From contig CM047805.1 in the NCBI GenBank assembly GCA_026214975.1, forward strand, positions 192,085,620 to 192,149,619: a stretch of DNA of 64,000 nucleotides, given 5' to 3'. The position numbers were made by a program, and so were the translations under genes. Under the pieces are notes generated by a model, which saw nothing but the letters and a program-made list of their open reading frames with translations, did no database searches and was not told the DNA's origin. This DNA comes from Gentiana macrophylla. Taxonomy: Eukaryota > Streptophyta > Magnoliopsida > Gentianales > Gentianaceae. Positions 11,901 to 23,016 of the stretch are shown piece by piece; within the stretch, counting starts at the first letter, position 1, and every line of letters starts with the position of its first letter.

Positions 11901-13853
11901 CTTCATTTTTTGCATCAATAGGATTATCTTTTGTATGTCTGAATCGGCAGAGGTTGGATAGCTTCGACAAGGACTGAAAATAAAAGGTATGATTGGTTGT
12001 TGCAGGTGGACAAAGGGCCGGTTGTGGCCATTGGTGGACTCACGGCAATTGGCTGCACATGATGTCTTACTTGGGGCTGCAATGGCATAAGGTCAACAGG
12101 TTGGTCATGTGTCATATGTAAGGTGATAAGAATCGGGGTTGTCGGATCTAGGATTAAGGTATTTGGAATTTTTGGAGAGTCTCCTTGACACAACCTCAAC
12201 TTGTGAGGAGGCACCTTGGAATAGAGAGCTCCTCGACACAATCTCAACTAGTGAGAAGGCACCTTGGAATTTCATCTTGACACCTAGAAAACCTGTCTCT
12301 AGGCACCTTGGTATATTGGATACCCACAAGGGTTGCTCGGGCCCTTGATAATCCGGTTTGAAAACTCTATCCAGAGAATTCACACAACACTTTAAAAGTG
12401 AAGAAAATATTTTATATATCAAAATGAGAGTTGTCCATTACAAGTACAAGATATGCCTATTTATAGGAGTAGAAATAACACAATCCAAAGTAGAAATCAA
12501 AAGGCAATTTTCGGTCCACATGCTTCAAGGAGCCTCTTGGAAGTTCAAGGCAAGTCTTTTGGTCTTTTCAAGGAAGTCTTCTTGATTTTGACATCTTGGA
12601 TTCATTGAATGTAGAAATTTTCCAAGAGGACTTCTTGTACCCATTATTGGCGCCATTTTGATAGGGGTTTTAGGTAAATAATATTTTACTAAGTTACTTA
12701 AAATATAGTAGTAACATATAGTACTTGAATAATCATTCCGAAAGTCCGTTAGCATATATGACTGACTTGATAACTTCAAAATCTTGCCCATGCTTGGTCG
12801 TAGGTTCTTCAAAAACTATGTTGACCAAATTGTTCATTGACTCGAGCCTCATTTTTCGTTGGAGTCGAGTCTCGGGTCCATCGTGAAATACCATCGGTTC
12901 TGAATTCATATCAGACCCTCCCGGTTGCGAAGGATTCGTCCTCGAATCAATAGGATGTCATAAAATCGAGCAATATTACCAACAGAACATGAACATAGAC
13001 AAAAGATCACCAAACGAACACCGGGATCAAATATGAGTTGAACAGATAAATTCACATCTACTGCACATTGTGTTGCGGAGTCATGCCCCAAAAACATGTC
13101 AGCATAGTAGTGAGAATTCGAGTTGATAAACTTGTGGATCACTGCCCGTAAAGGACCAAAATAATAAATCTGAGGACAAATTGTAGCCGGACACGTGTCA
13201 ATTATCGCCGAAAATGGATCAGAATAATTATGCTCCAGTTTTCCATTAACGTGATCACGCTCAAGAACTACCGTTGTCAACAAGCTGTCCTCCGTTGGGT
13301 AATCCCCATGGACCTGGGAAGAGTCAACAAAACTGACACAAGAATTGAGTAATATAACATCTTCTTTTTCCTCAACCAATATCAACTCCTTGCGTTCTTC
13401 TTCCACAATAGACGCTACAGACAACTCCACTATTGCATCAGCAACTTGAGGACCATTTGTATGGCTTTGCAACTTATCACAAGGAGCATGCAACTCCTCA
13501 CGCTCAACATTACTCTCAACGTAACCTTCCACATTTGTCTTATCCATGTACACGATCTCGTCCACAACAATTGCCTCATCATAGTTAAGTACTTCTGCCA
13601 CACTCTCGTTTTCATCATTTTTAAACTCCTCATCACGAGGACTAACAACTTCTTCGATTTTCTCTTCAGCCAACTCTTGTGCTTTCTTCCGTTCAGCCCT
13701 CCATTTCGCTTCATCCGACCAAAAATTGGCCCAAATTAATTCAATGTCCTTCTTCCAACTCGCATGCAACTCTTGCCACCTGCGGTCAAATTTACGTTCA
13801 ATCTTCTCATTGATCCTTTGCACATCTTCATTATTTCCAGTCATTTTTTGTTC

Positions 13854-13885
<32 letters not shown>

Positions 13886-16800
13886 GAGAAAATATAAAGG
13901 GATATAATACCGTCAATCCGTCTTGTTCTCTGATACCAACTGATAAGAATCGGGGTTGTCGGATCTTGGATTAAGGTATTTGGAATTTTTGGAGAGTCTC
14001 CTTGACACAACCTCAACTTGTGAGGAGGCACCTTGGAATAGAGAGCTCCTCGACACAATCTCAACTAGTGAGAAGGCACCTTGGAATTTCACCTTGACAC
14101 CTAGAAAACCTGTCTCTAGGCACCTTGGTATATTTGATACCCACAAGGGTTGCTCGGGCTCTTGATAATCCAGTTTGAAAACTTTATCCAGAGAATTCAC
14201 ACAACACTTTAAAAGTGAAGAAAATATTTTATATATCAAAATGAGAGTTGTCCATTACAAGTACAAGATATGCCTATTTATAGGAGTAGAAATAACACAA
14301 TCCAAAGTAGAAATCAAAAGGCAATTTTCGGTCCACGTGCTTCAAGGAGCCTCTTGGAAGTTCAAGGCAAGTCTTTTGGTCTTTTCAAGGAAGTCTTCTT
14401 GATTTTGACATCTTGGATTCATTGAATGTAGAAATTTACCAAGAGGACTTCTTGTACCCATTATTGGCGCCATTTTGATAGGGGTTTTAGGTAAATAATA
14501 TTTTACTAAGTTACTTAAAATATAGTAGTAACATATAGTACTTGAATAATCATTCTGAAAGTCCGTTAGCATATATGACTGACTTGATAACTTCAAAATC
14601 TTGCCCATGCTTGGTCGTAGGTTCTTCAAAAACTATGTTGACCAAATTGTTCATTGACTCGAGCCTCATTTTTCGTTGGAGTCGAGTCTCGGGTCCATCG
14701 TGAAATACCATTGGTTCCGAATTCATATCATAAGGGCTGTGACGTGGTAACTGAGGCACACCTCCCAAGGAAAGTTGATTATGTGTCGCGGCATAAGAGA
14801 CGGTGTAGTAGTGTACAATGTCAGAGTTGCTCCTCTTAGAGGAACAAGTTTCCTATGCACTCGACTCGTAAAGGAGTTTGACTCGATTCGGTTTTTCCGA
14901 GTTTGAGCTCAAGTCGAGCTACTCAAATAATCTACCGAGCTGATCTCGAGCTTCAAAATAGTAATCGAGTAGTTCACGAGTTATTCGAGCTATATTAAAT
15001 AATTAATAACTTAATTATATTTATACTACCTCCGTCCTAAAATATAAGTCACTTTGCCCCTTTTTGTTTGTCCCATAATATAAGTCATTCCGTCCCAAAA
15101 TATAAGTCACTTTGCCTCTTTTTGTTTGTCCCATAATATAAGTCATTCTACGTAACCAATGAAGCATTTATTACTCTTTTTTCTATCTTACCCCTAATTT
15201 ACTAACAATCCAACCACTCTATAAGTATTGCATTAATGATAGTCAAAAGACATTATAGTCATTTCTCCTTTAAATTTACGTCACACAACCACTTCCTTAA
15301 TCTGTGTGAAAACACCCAAAGCTTATATTTTGGGACGGAGGTAGTATAATTTACTATTAAATAATATTTTATATGAATAATTAAAATTTAGTCGAATCGA
15401 GTATTAGACGAGTCGAACTAGATCTTGCCATGTTTTATAACAAATAAATGAATTCTAAGAAAATAATCAAGCTTACGAGCCGAGTCGAGTTCGATCTTGT
15501 CTTTTTATTGCTCGACCGAGCTCGAGTCAAGTTCTAAGACCGAGTCTTTTTAGTCGAGTTGAGCTCGAGCCCTAAGGGATCGACTCGACTCGACTACACC
15601 CCTACTATGCACATTACACGAGTTTCCTCTGCGGCGTTAATAAATTTGATAAACTGTTGGCTGAGGGCATGGAGCAATTGATTTATGATGGCTTTGTCAG
15701 CCATGAAGATTACAAGGCGCTCTCCATGCTTTTTGATTTCTTTCAAAGCTTTTCGTTGAGTTTGATTTGTTATTTTATTTTTCAAAAGTTAGCAAGTTTC
15801 TGGGCAAAGAGACTTATATGCAAAGCAACAATACTTCAAGAAAAATCTAGAACCAGTAATAGTAGTAATAATACACAACTTATTTTATTTTCTCTTACAC
15901 AACAAAACTTAATTGGAAGGGTTCTTTTTCTGGACAGAAAAGGTTGAAAGGCTTTGACCTAAGGTGGGAAAAGGATTAAAATAAAAGGAAAGAAAGTGAA
16001 AGTAGGATCGAACCCTTCTATGTAAAGAAGAAAGTCGGATAGAGTACCAAATCATTGAGAAAGTATAATAAAGCAAAGATGCTATGAGTATGAGAAAACA
16101 GACTACTATGCTCTTGTGATATCTGGACAGAGCCGCAAGTAATGGAAGAAAAACCGCAAGTAATGGAAGAAATTCCGCAAGTAATGGAAGCATGTTTTTT
16201 TGAGAAGATCGTCGGACTTAATTCAAAGGAAAAAGAAATTCTTAAACAGATCAACTGATTAGACGACGATGCCTAAGTTAATATGAAACTCGAGGCTCTG
16301 ATACCAACTGAGCTAAGACAGGACTGAGAAGATTCAAATTCGTTATCATACGAACAGATCAATCGGAGAAAAGAAATTGAAAAAAAAATCACACACAGCA
16401 CAAGCCACAAGGCTTAATATAAGAAAGAAATTTGATATGTTATTGATGCCGAGATGTTATGTTACACTGGAAGCTAGAACTAATAGAATATCTGTAGAAT
16501 TTATAACAAAGGAAACTACTTGCTAATTAATTCACCTACGAAGATAAAATAAATAAAAATCAATCATATAAAATATTCTCCATAAATTATGCCACTAAAT
16601 AATCTCTGCATCGTCAAATCTGATTTGATTTTCTTTCCATTATTTTTTTTAGGAGGAAAAAAATTCTAAATATGTGTTGCATATACACGAGATATTCCGT
16701 CTATAATCACAGAACAATTATGATACATTATATCAAAATATAATCACACAGTGATTGTTGGAATTAATTAGCGCATAATTCTAGGGAATCAGTCCGGTTT

Positions 16801-18781
16801 TATTTTCGGTAAGTCATCGGAAAATTTCTTGCTGTCTTTAGATATTATTTCTTTCCTTTAAAAATGTCCAATTTTTGTGGTGCACACAGATTAAAAAACA
16901 ATTAATGTGTAGTATTTTAAGTAGCGATGGACATATATACCCCTATAAAATAATAAATGCTCTTTTGGAATATAAAATGAATATATACATTAAATGTTAT
17001 GATAGAGATATGTTTGGAAAAAATACATTAAATGATGTATTGGTTTTCTAAATTGACACTTTTATGGGACGGAGGTAGTAGTTGATTTGATAGTAATTAG
17101 TATTACCATACTTAGCCTCCTAAATTGCTATATATTTGTGCCTTTCTCTCTTTTGTATACCAAAGCAATAATACACATGTTTTCTACTCGAATTCCCGCA
17201 ATATGACACTATGCATTGGTGCAAGGATCCTCCTAAATACTAGCCTTAAGACGCGGTTTGGATTGCAATAATTGTAGGGAAAAGAAATGATATGATTTGG
17301 AAGGATTCAAATGTTTGGATTGCAATAATTGTAGGGAAAAGAAATGATATGATTTGAAAGGATTCAAATTTTGGTGTTTGGTATGTTTTAGTTTGAAATA
17401 AAAGAAAGGAGAGCAGGGGAGGATAAGGTTCTTTACAAATTGGGTGGTCTCATTTCCTTCCAAAACATGTGAGAAACGGAAGGAAACAATTCTTTTTTAG
17501 CAAATTCGAACAATCTCTATATCTCTTTTATTTTCCTTTATGCCTAGTTCTATCCTAAAACTCAAAATAGACTTCACAATCCCTCATTCTCCTCTCTTTT
17601 ATTTTCTGCCACTATCTTTCATTTCATTTCTATCTCATTCCTTCAATCCAAACCAAGCCTAAGAGATCTCTCAAGTACAAGTGTACACGTGATCTAACCA
17701 CATACTCAAAATGTGAAAATGATCCAGCCATTGATTGCTCCATTGCATTATGGTCTTCCTTAGCCTGCTGAAGCATCACAACAACTTGGGGGGGAGGAGG
17801 AATAAAAACAAGTAGATGTTAAACTAAAGTCCTGACATTCTCCTCAAATACTTGTCAGTTGCCACACACACACACACTATTCCATCCACGGAAGAGTAGT
17901 CTATCCTGGTGAAGAATCTTTGATTAGATATAAAGAGTTAAAGTTTTGGAAAGAACATCCATTAGCCCTCCAGGGAAAGAAGGTGATCCAGCCGTACCTC
18001 CCTAGTTGATAATTTAAGATTCAGAAAAGGACCTCCCCTGGTTGTTAATTTATGATTCAGGAAAAGAGAACAAAATAGAGCCTTGAGAGCTCATTATTAT
18101 ACTTTCAAAACCATGAACACCTGTATACTTCATTCTTTTGATTCAACATTTTAGCCAGAACACAACACAGACAAAATAAGGACATACAATTACAAACAGC
18201 ACTTACTGGAACAGGAATCAGTAGGTTTAACCTCTTGTCTACTTCTCCGTCGAGTTCAGATTCATCTGTTATTTCCAAATCGTAAGAATATTCTTCCCCG
18301 TCATACGACCTATCCCCAGGACTAGAACAGGAACTCGAAGGTCCCACTTCATCTGTCTCTCCTGGGCCAAACATATAGCCTGCAAAGGTTGTAGTCCTTT
18401 TAAAGTACTTCATCAAGTAGAACCCGACAAAATGAAATATAAAGGGTGCAAACTGAAAATGGTAATCATACCTGGATAATAGCCTGTTGGAGTATAGCCC
18501 TGGACAAGGTTCGAGTCATGCAAGTATTCATCCCCTCCGTGTAACAATTCAGGAGCTTCTACAACTGATAAACGTGAAAATTCTTCTGGCAAAGCACGAG
18601 CAGTAGTGTCATCGCCATCAACAATACCTAGTGGAGTTTCGTAGTACCCATTACTTGTGTATTCTTCATGTATTTTCAAATTGTGCTGATTACTGTCGCC
18701 ATAATACTTGCAGCTAAAAAGACCATCAACATCGAAGATGTTCATGCCCCAAGAGGAATGCTCTGAATCTGGCTCGCACAT
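8011..18781 (-). CDS. OTU-domain cysteine protease (deubiquitinase), 10 coding exons, 337 aa
   Basis: Spliced minus-strand gene. Exons: 18781-18472, 18379-18207, 10983-10910, 10558-10504, 9816-9742, 9641-9568, 9463-9415, 8567-8483, 8255-8199, 8072-8011. All phases join without a break and every intron is GT-AG. OTU proteases cleave ubiquitin chains. The OTU domain spans about residues 187-315, with D200 and C203 in GDGNCQ and H309 in SEVHYNS, so the catalytic triad is intact. An acidic, tyrosine-rich N-terminal part (about 1-160) and a basic tail (KKKKKWW) flank it, as in the plant OTU9/10/11 group (Arabidopsis At5g03330, from memory about 356 aa). The start is the ATG of MCEPDSEHSS; the frame runs open above it, but a splice acceptor lies 12 bases upstream. 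Intron 2 is about 7.2 kb and packed with transposons, yet the flanking exons join in frame. Confidence 0.93.
12124..12913 (-). repeat. Downstream (3') LTR of the young element
   Basis: This 790-bp copy pairs with 13941-14730. In element orientation it begins TGATATGAATTC and ends CTTATCA. The stop codon of the internal frame falls inside its first bases (12908-12906). Confidence 0.9.
12906..13844 (-). CDS. Single internal ORF of the non-autonomous LTR element, function unknown
   Basis: A 312-residue frame starting MTGNNEDVQRINEKIERKFD and ending in the 3' LTR. The first 70 residues are rich in charged residues and look helical or coiled-coil (RRWQELHASWKKDIELIWAN). The middle is strongly acidic with many E, V and D residues. 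The last third carries several cysteines and hydrophobic stretches. I see no zinc knuckle (CX2CX4HX4C), no D-S/T-G protease motif and no YXDD reverse transcriptase motif. It may be a derived gag-like protein, or a rider protein unique to the family. A poly(T) tract of about 27 bases (13859-13885) precedes the ATG, that is, an A-rich leader on the coding strand. Confidence 0.6.
   Translation of the reverse strand: MTGNNEDVQRINEKIERKFDRRWQELHASWKKDIELIWANFWSDEAKWRAERKKAQELAEEKIEEVVSPRDEEFKNDENESVAEVLNYDEAIVVDEIVYMDKTNVEGYVESNVEREELHAPCDKLQSHTNGPQVADAIVELSVASIVEEERKELILVEEKEDVILLNSCVSFVDSSQVHGDYPTEDSLLTTVVLERDHVNGKLEHNYSDPFSAIIDTCPATICPQIYYFGPLRAVIHKFINSNSHYYADMFLGHDSATQCAVDVNLSVQLIFDPGVRLVIFCLCSCSVGNIARFYDILLIRGRILRNREGLI
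13928..13938 (-). other. Primer-binding site of the young LTR element
   Basis: TGGTATCAGAG on the minus strand is complementary to the 3' end of initiator-methionine tRNA, the usual primer of plant LTR elements. It starts two bases after the LTR end. Confidence 0.85.
13941..14730 (-). repeat. Upstream (5') LTR of the young element
   Basis: This 790-bp copy lies next to the primer-binding site and would drive transcription on the minus strand. A TATTTTATATATC stretch around 14221-14236 is the most TATA-like part of it, though I cannot fix the promoter position. Confidence 0.9.
14861..15604. mobile_element. hAT-like non-autonomous element with 8-bp TSD
   Basis: CTATGCAC occurs on both sides (14853-14860 and 15605-15612), the 8-bp duplication of hAT elements. 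The right end, read inward, starts TAGGGGTGTAGTCGAG, a common plant hAT terminus. The left end lacks the matching TAGGGGTG, so it seems eroded. Subterminal regions are full of CGAGCTCGAG-type motifs in both orientations. There is no transposase. It is inserted in the old LTR element. Confidence 0.75.
15026..15344. mobile_element. Stowaway-like MITE (Tc1/mariner type)
   Basis: Inverted ends CTACCTCCGTCC and GGACGGAGGTAG are flanked by TA on both sides. Near the left end a block of about 60 bases ('aaatataagtcactttg ... cataatataagtcatt') is tandemly doubled. A decayed member of the same family lies at about 34803-35049. It is nested in the hAT-like element. Confidence 0.85.
17250..17659. mobile_element. 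Tourist-like MITE (PIF/Harbinger type), TSD TAA
   Basis: Ends GACGCGGTTTGGATTG and CAATCCAAACCAAGCC form an inverted pair, and TAA flanks each side (17247-17249, 17660-17662). Inside the left end a 57-bp block is directly duplicated (17257-17313 and 17314-17370). It lies in intron 2 of the OTU gene and has no coding sequence. Confidence 0.8.
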
Positions 18782-18829
18782 GCTTATTTCTTTCTGCAGT
18801 TGTGTTTTAGAGAAATTCTCACGAACCAA

Positions 18830-21740
18830 CGTACAGTACGTCTTCTAGTTCACAACCAGACTGATCCCATACCAGCTTGACTGAAAATTCCTCCTATTAT
18901 GCTTTATAGACCTGATATTGGCATAAACATCAAAGAGGCAAAAGAGCTTAATTTCCATGAAGAGAAAATTGAGAAGATGAAACTGCTTGATCAGAATTAT
19001 AGTCAAGCAAGTGAGCATACATGTGTCCAACATACAGTGAGTAGAGGGACTATTTTTTTTTTCTTTCAAGTTTTTAATGCACAACATAACTAGCCATAAA
19101 AAATTAGCAGAGAAATTTCATCAACCAATAAAAAACAGAGGTAAAGAGAAAAACTTGGCATAATAAGATCATACTTTTTTAGGATTTCAAACTCTGGAGA
19201 GAATCGCCACTAGAATAATATTGCTTCTTTCTATGCTTCATTTCCTATTTGGAGCGGTTATAAAGGAAACATCTAGTGTGCATTTGGAAAGCAAAACACA
19301 CACACACACACACACACAAATGGCCAATTCAACATAAGATAACAAATTTCATTACATAGATACATGATGATTCCATAATTAACTATGCTATTCAAGGCAA
19401 ATTTTGGTATCCAGCATCATCATGAAACAACCACCGCATATAATCTTTGTACCCAGACATGTCTGGAAATTTCTACGGTAGAGTAATAACTTGATAAGAT
19501 AATTTACCAAGTCTGGTCATTTGAGAAGCTTTCACTTACCAAATACTATTAGCACCATTCAAGTTAGACACATAAAAATGACAATATACGTAGCCTTTAT
19601 AAAGAATAAACAGCATATGCATATCTGTTGGAAAACCAAAGTTTTCAATATTTTGTTCTTTTCCTAACCTTATAAGTTTTATTTATGCCTACCATAATGT
19701 GCTATAGGTCAAGCCAATCTCCAAGAGTACTTCAGTCAATCTGACACTTGATGATATCGTGTCCATATACCAAGCCCGAAAACCCCACACGTCAAACTCT
19801 TTTCAATTTAAATGTTGGCCTGCTCAAGTTCATATATCGAATGTTGACATCGACAACACGTCAACTTGTACCCACCAAAATGCATTTCTTGAAACTTGAA
19901 TAACGAAAGTTGTGCCAATTGCTAGTGTTTAGTTTCTTTTCTAAACCACTGTTACTGTATTTTTGGTACGTGAATTCTTACGGTTGGCTTGGTGCAAGAT
20001 ATAAGTGATGGAGAAGTTAGGAGGAGAAGGACACTTCAGGTTCCTCTGAATTCTGAAAAATTATCTTCTACTTAGTTCATAAAGTGGAATTCAGATCAGA
20101 ATAAAGAATCTTCCAAGTGGGATTCCTTTAAGAAATCCTCTGCCACCTAATCAAATCTAAAAGTGATTTTAGTGTAGCAAACAGTATTACTTGCACATTA
20201 GTTTATTTCCAAAACTATTCTAAGATATTAGTACCTTTCCAAATGCTTCTTTGCAATTGTCATGGAACTATTTTCTTTCCAACATATTCTTTTCTTATTA
20301 CAAGCAAGAAACTGCAACTATTATATATGCAAGTAGACACGTATCAAATTAGTTACAACAGAAAATAAAAACATGTCAAGAATCGAATGTGAAAGGATAC
20401 AAGTGTCAAACTACTACTTAAGCAGTTGATTGAATGATGTCACAGAAATATATTTAAGGAGATGTCATGGATACCACTAATTCCTTATCCGTAGCAGGTG
20501 GGCTCTAAAGTAAAAAGAAAAACAAACCAAAAGGAAATAACTTTCAAAAAAAAAAATATCTGTACGTAAACAAGATTTGGTGGTCAGAGAGGAGGCAAAG
20601 GAAAAGAAATGAATCTGAGGTGGGAGGTGACGGATCTGCAGCAATTGAAGAAAATTGAAGTAATTTTTAAAATTAGCATGACCCAAAAAATTTATGAATA
20701 AAATATTTTAAGTTCATCTAACATGGCAATAAAAACATCACAATCTGAAATACACACTGAAGAAGAAAAGGGGAAGGAGTTGCTTATTGAAAACCCAGGT
20801 AAACATTTTCAGAAATGATGATTGTCGCATACACAGTAGACTATCTGCTCACGATATACATGAACACATAATAGGAAACAAATTTATTCTTATATGATCT
20901 AATTTAGAAATACAAATCCGTTGCCGTGTAGTAGTATACTTGATTATTGAGTTATACTTGAACACTTCATGGTTGAAATTCCATTTCTCATAAATTCTCA
21001 TTTTTCTTTTGTTCAGCGTACCGGTAACCGGCTGGCTCATATTATAGCGCGTCTAAACGTTTTATTCTTTGGGTGCCTTTGGGGAGCACAGCCCATTACT
21101 ACCGCCGTTTTGGCGGATTTTGGTTGATTAATAAAAATTATTGGTTTAAAAAAAATTTGTTCTCTTTTAACTAATTTTTTAATTGAGAGAAATAATGGAA
21201 ATAGTGAGATACCTCACTCTATGTACTGTTCATAGGATTTAAGCAATTTCATAAAATAATATTAGTTTAAAATAACAAAACGACAACTTGCAATTATCTG
21301 AGACCTGATAACAGATAAACACAATTCAATCACCAAAATAAAAAAAGGAAAGCAACGTATATAAATCTAATTACAAAACAATTACGCATAAACATCGGTC
21401 AAAATCCAAGGAGCACTAAACACCACTAATAAACCAGGAGCCGTATCGATTATATCATCATATTTAATCTCAGAAGAGGAAAAATCAACAGAAACTCCGT
21501 AAATTAACAGTATATAGCAAATTCGCATCCTCACCGTATCTAATTCTGGCGAATAGTACACACAGTACGCAAGAGAGAGAAAAACATGATTCGTCTAATA
21601 AAGCAGTTGCGATCAATAATACTGAATCTAACAAGGAAAAGAAGAGAAATCAAGAGAAAAAGGAAGGAAAAAAAACACTCGATCAAACAATGAATCTACC
21701 AATGCAGTACAAAATGTGAAATTAATAGAACAATAACTCA
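18830..21740. other. 5'-UTR intron of the OTU gene, with a possible solo LTR
   Basis: No coding exon is recognised. A (CA)n microsatellite lies at about 19297-19318. A segment at about 19626-20284 starts TGTTGGAAAA and ends TTTCCAACA, as Copia-type LTRs do, but the flanking five bases (atatc and tattc) do not match, so a solo LTR is only a suggestion. Confidence 0.4.
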
Positions 21741-21741
21741 C

Positions 21742-21960
21742 CAGGTGGAGTACGATTAGTCGATTACCACAAAATAGGTCACCTGATAAAGAATCAGCGG
21801 AGAAAGATCGGTAGAATCTTGAAGAGATGAGATGGGGAAAACGGAAAAAGGACAGAGCAGGGGATCAAAACGAGGATGTGATGGGGGAGGAAGAGAAAAA
21901 AAAGGAAAAAGGAGGCCAAGTGTGAAGTGGGGAAATCTGAAGGAAGGGGTTTTATACTTT
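21742..21960 (-). promoter_or_regulatory. Promoter and first non-coding exon of the OTU gene
   Basis: On the minus strand TATAAAA sits at 21956-21950, followed downstream by an untranslated leader that ends at a good donor site (CACCTG|GTGAG, junction 21742/21741). The next acceptor used is probably CTGCAG at 18796-18794, twelve bases before the ATG, giving a 5'-UTR intron of nearly 3 kb. Additional leader exons in between cannot be excluded. Confidence 0.6.
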
Positions 21961-22217
21961 GCATAAGATTTGGGCAACTCGGCCGCGAGGGACGGGGGCG
22001 TGGGCGTTTAGTTTAGAGGTTAAATGGAATGAAGTTGTTGTTGGTTTTATTCATTTTCAGAAACGAAGGAAAGGAGGAACGTTGATTCGCTATGTGGCGT
22101 AGTCGTGTTGCGACTGCCTTGCTGTCCGTTCTTAGTGGAAATTAAGCCAAAAAATCGTTTTCGTTGATGGCTTCAACAGCACCCCTCTTATTGCCAAAAC
22201 ACAGCAATGTAAAAAAT

Positions 22218-22502
22218 TAATACTCCCTCCGTTTTTTTTTTTTTTTTTTTTTTTAACAGTGGGAGAACAATCAAATAAATTAAGCAAATGATTAATGTGA
22301 CAGAGAAAAAAATTTATAAAATACCGCAATTACCCTTCGTTCATTGTGTATGAAAAATTGTATCAAAATTTAAATTATTGAAATAAAGGGTAAATATGAA
22401 AAAAAATAATAATAAATACTGCATCGAAAAAGTTAAATTAATAGATAAATAAAAATAAAGCAAATTCTGAAAAGTTGCCGTTAATAAAACAGATGGAGTA
22501 AC
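22218..22502. mobile_element. Decayed Stowaway-like MITE
   Basis: The left end TACTCCCTCCG and the right end GATGGAGTA are the typical inverted ends of plant Stowaway MITEs. A long T-run (about 22231-22254) has grown next to the left end. The interior is AT-rich and non-coding. Confidence 0.5.
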
Positions 22503-22639
22503 TTTTGGTAAATGATGAATCTTAACTATAATATTACATTATTATTCTTTTTTAACACATTTGAAATCAACTTTTTCCATTTTACCACTACATTCACATT
22601 TTTCTTTACCTTCACTACACACGTATACGACGAAAGCTA

Positions 22640-23011
22640 GCTCTGACTTTATTATAAGTTAAATTAACAAGGAATGAAGCATGCATGCAAAGAACAACTT
22701 AGAAGTCTTAATAAGGTTAAAAGATGATCATGTTGGTGAATTAATGCTTTGTATTTGTTTATTTGTTGTGATGATGATATCAATATCACAAAATGGTATA
22801 GATTATGTTTTATGGGCAGAATTAATGACTCCATATGTTGAAGGTAAAACACGATTTATATGAGCAAATGTTACTTTTGTTGTCAAAGGATGTCATAAAA
22901 GAAGCAATTCTAGATATGATGGACCTAATGGTGCTTATGTCGATAGCTTTCATGTTTTGGGGTTATAACATGCTTATGATGTTAATATGATGTAGATACC
23001 ATGATATTAAA
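22640..23011 (+). other. Unclassified sequence, possibly retroelement debris
   Basis: A short open stretch (22681-22863) is followed by stops. Its translation resembles nothing I recognise. The 1755-bp solo LTR is inserted immediately to the right, so this segment and 24777-25700 were once contiguous. The right segment has a degenerate repeat of about 65 bases ('atcagtttcc..tactcatgg' and 'atcagtttccatgctcacgg'), a feature seen in some Ty3/gypsy LTRs. Confidence 0.3.
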
Positions 23012-23016
23012 GTTTG

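Larger units (their letters stand above)
12124..14730 (-). mobile_element. Complete non-autonomous LTR retroelement, 2607 bp, TSD TAAGG
   Basis: Two 790-bp LTRs (12124-12913 and 13941-14730) differ at roughly a dozen sites by eye. Both begin TGATA and end TATCA on the plus strand. The 5-bp duplication TAAGG flanks the element at 12119-12123 and 14731-14735. The minus strand carries a primer-binding site TGGTATCAGAG two bases inside the upstream LTR and a purine-rich CGGGAGGGTC just before the other LTR. The interior is only about 1 kb and has a single long frame with no recognisable protease, integrase or reverse transcriptase, so it must be mobilised in trans. It sits inside the older LTR element. 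Confidence 0.92.
11121..16626 (-). mobile_element. Old LTR retroelement in intron 2 of the OTU gene
   Basis: Two diverged direct repeats act as LTRs: 11121-11484 and 16309-16626. They share 'aggactgaga', 'aattaattcacct' and 'ataaattatgccactaaat'. Next to the right copy, the minus strand reads TGGTATCAGAGCC (16306-16294), the initiator-methionine tRNA primer-binding site. Next to the left copy is a purine-rich tract on the minus strand (about 11485-11510), a polypurine tract. The element is therefore minus-oriented. Its interior holds only short broken frames (for example 11589-11970 minus) and is interrupted by younger insertions. No target duplication is recognisable, which fits its age. Confidence 0.65.

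Noticed and set aside
12139..12585. Plus-strand frames (69 and 75 codons) repeated at 13956-14402
   Set aside because: They are parts of the two LTR copies; identical frames appear only because the LTRs are duplicates.
19626..20284. Copia-type solo LTR (TGTTGG ... CCAACA)
   Set aside because: The ends fit, but the flanking five bases (atatc and tattc) are not a duplication, so it is only mentioned in the intron entry.
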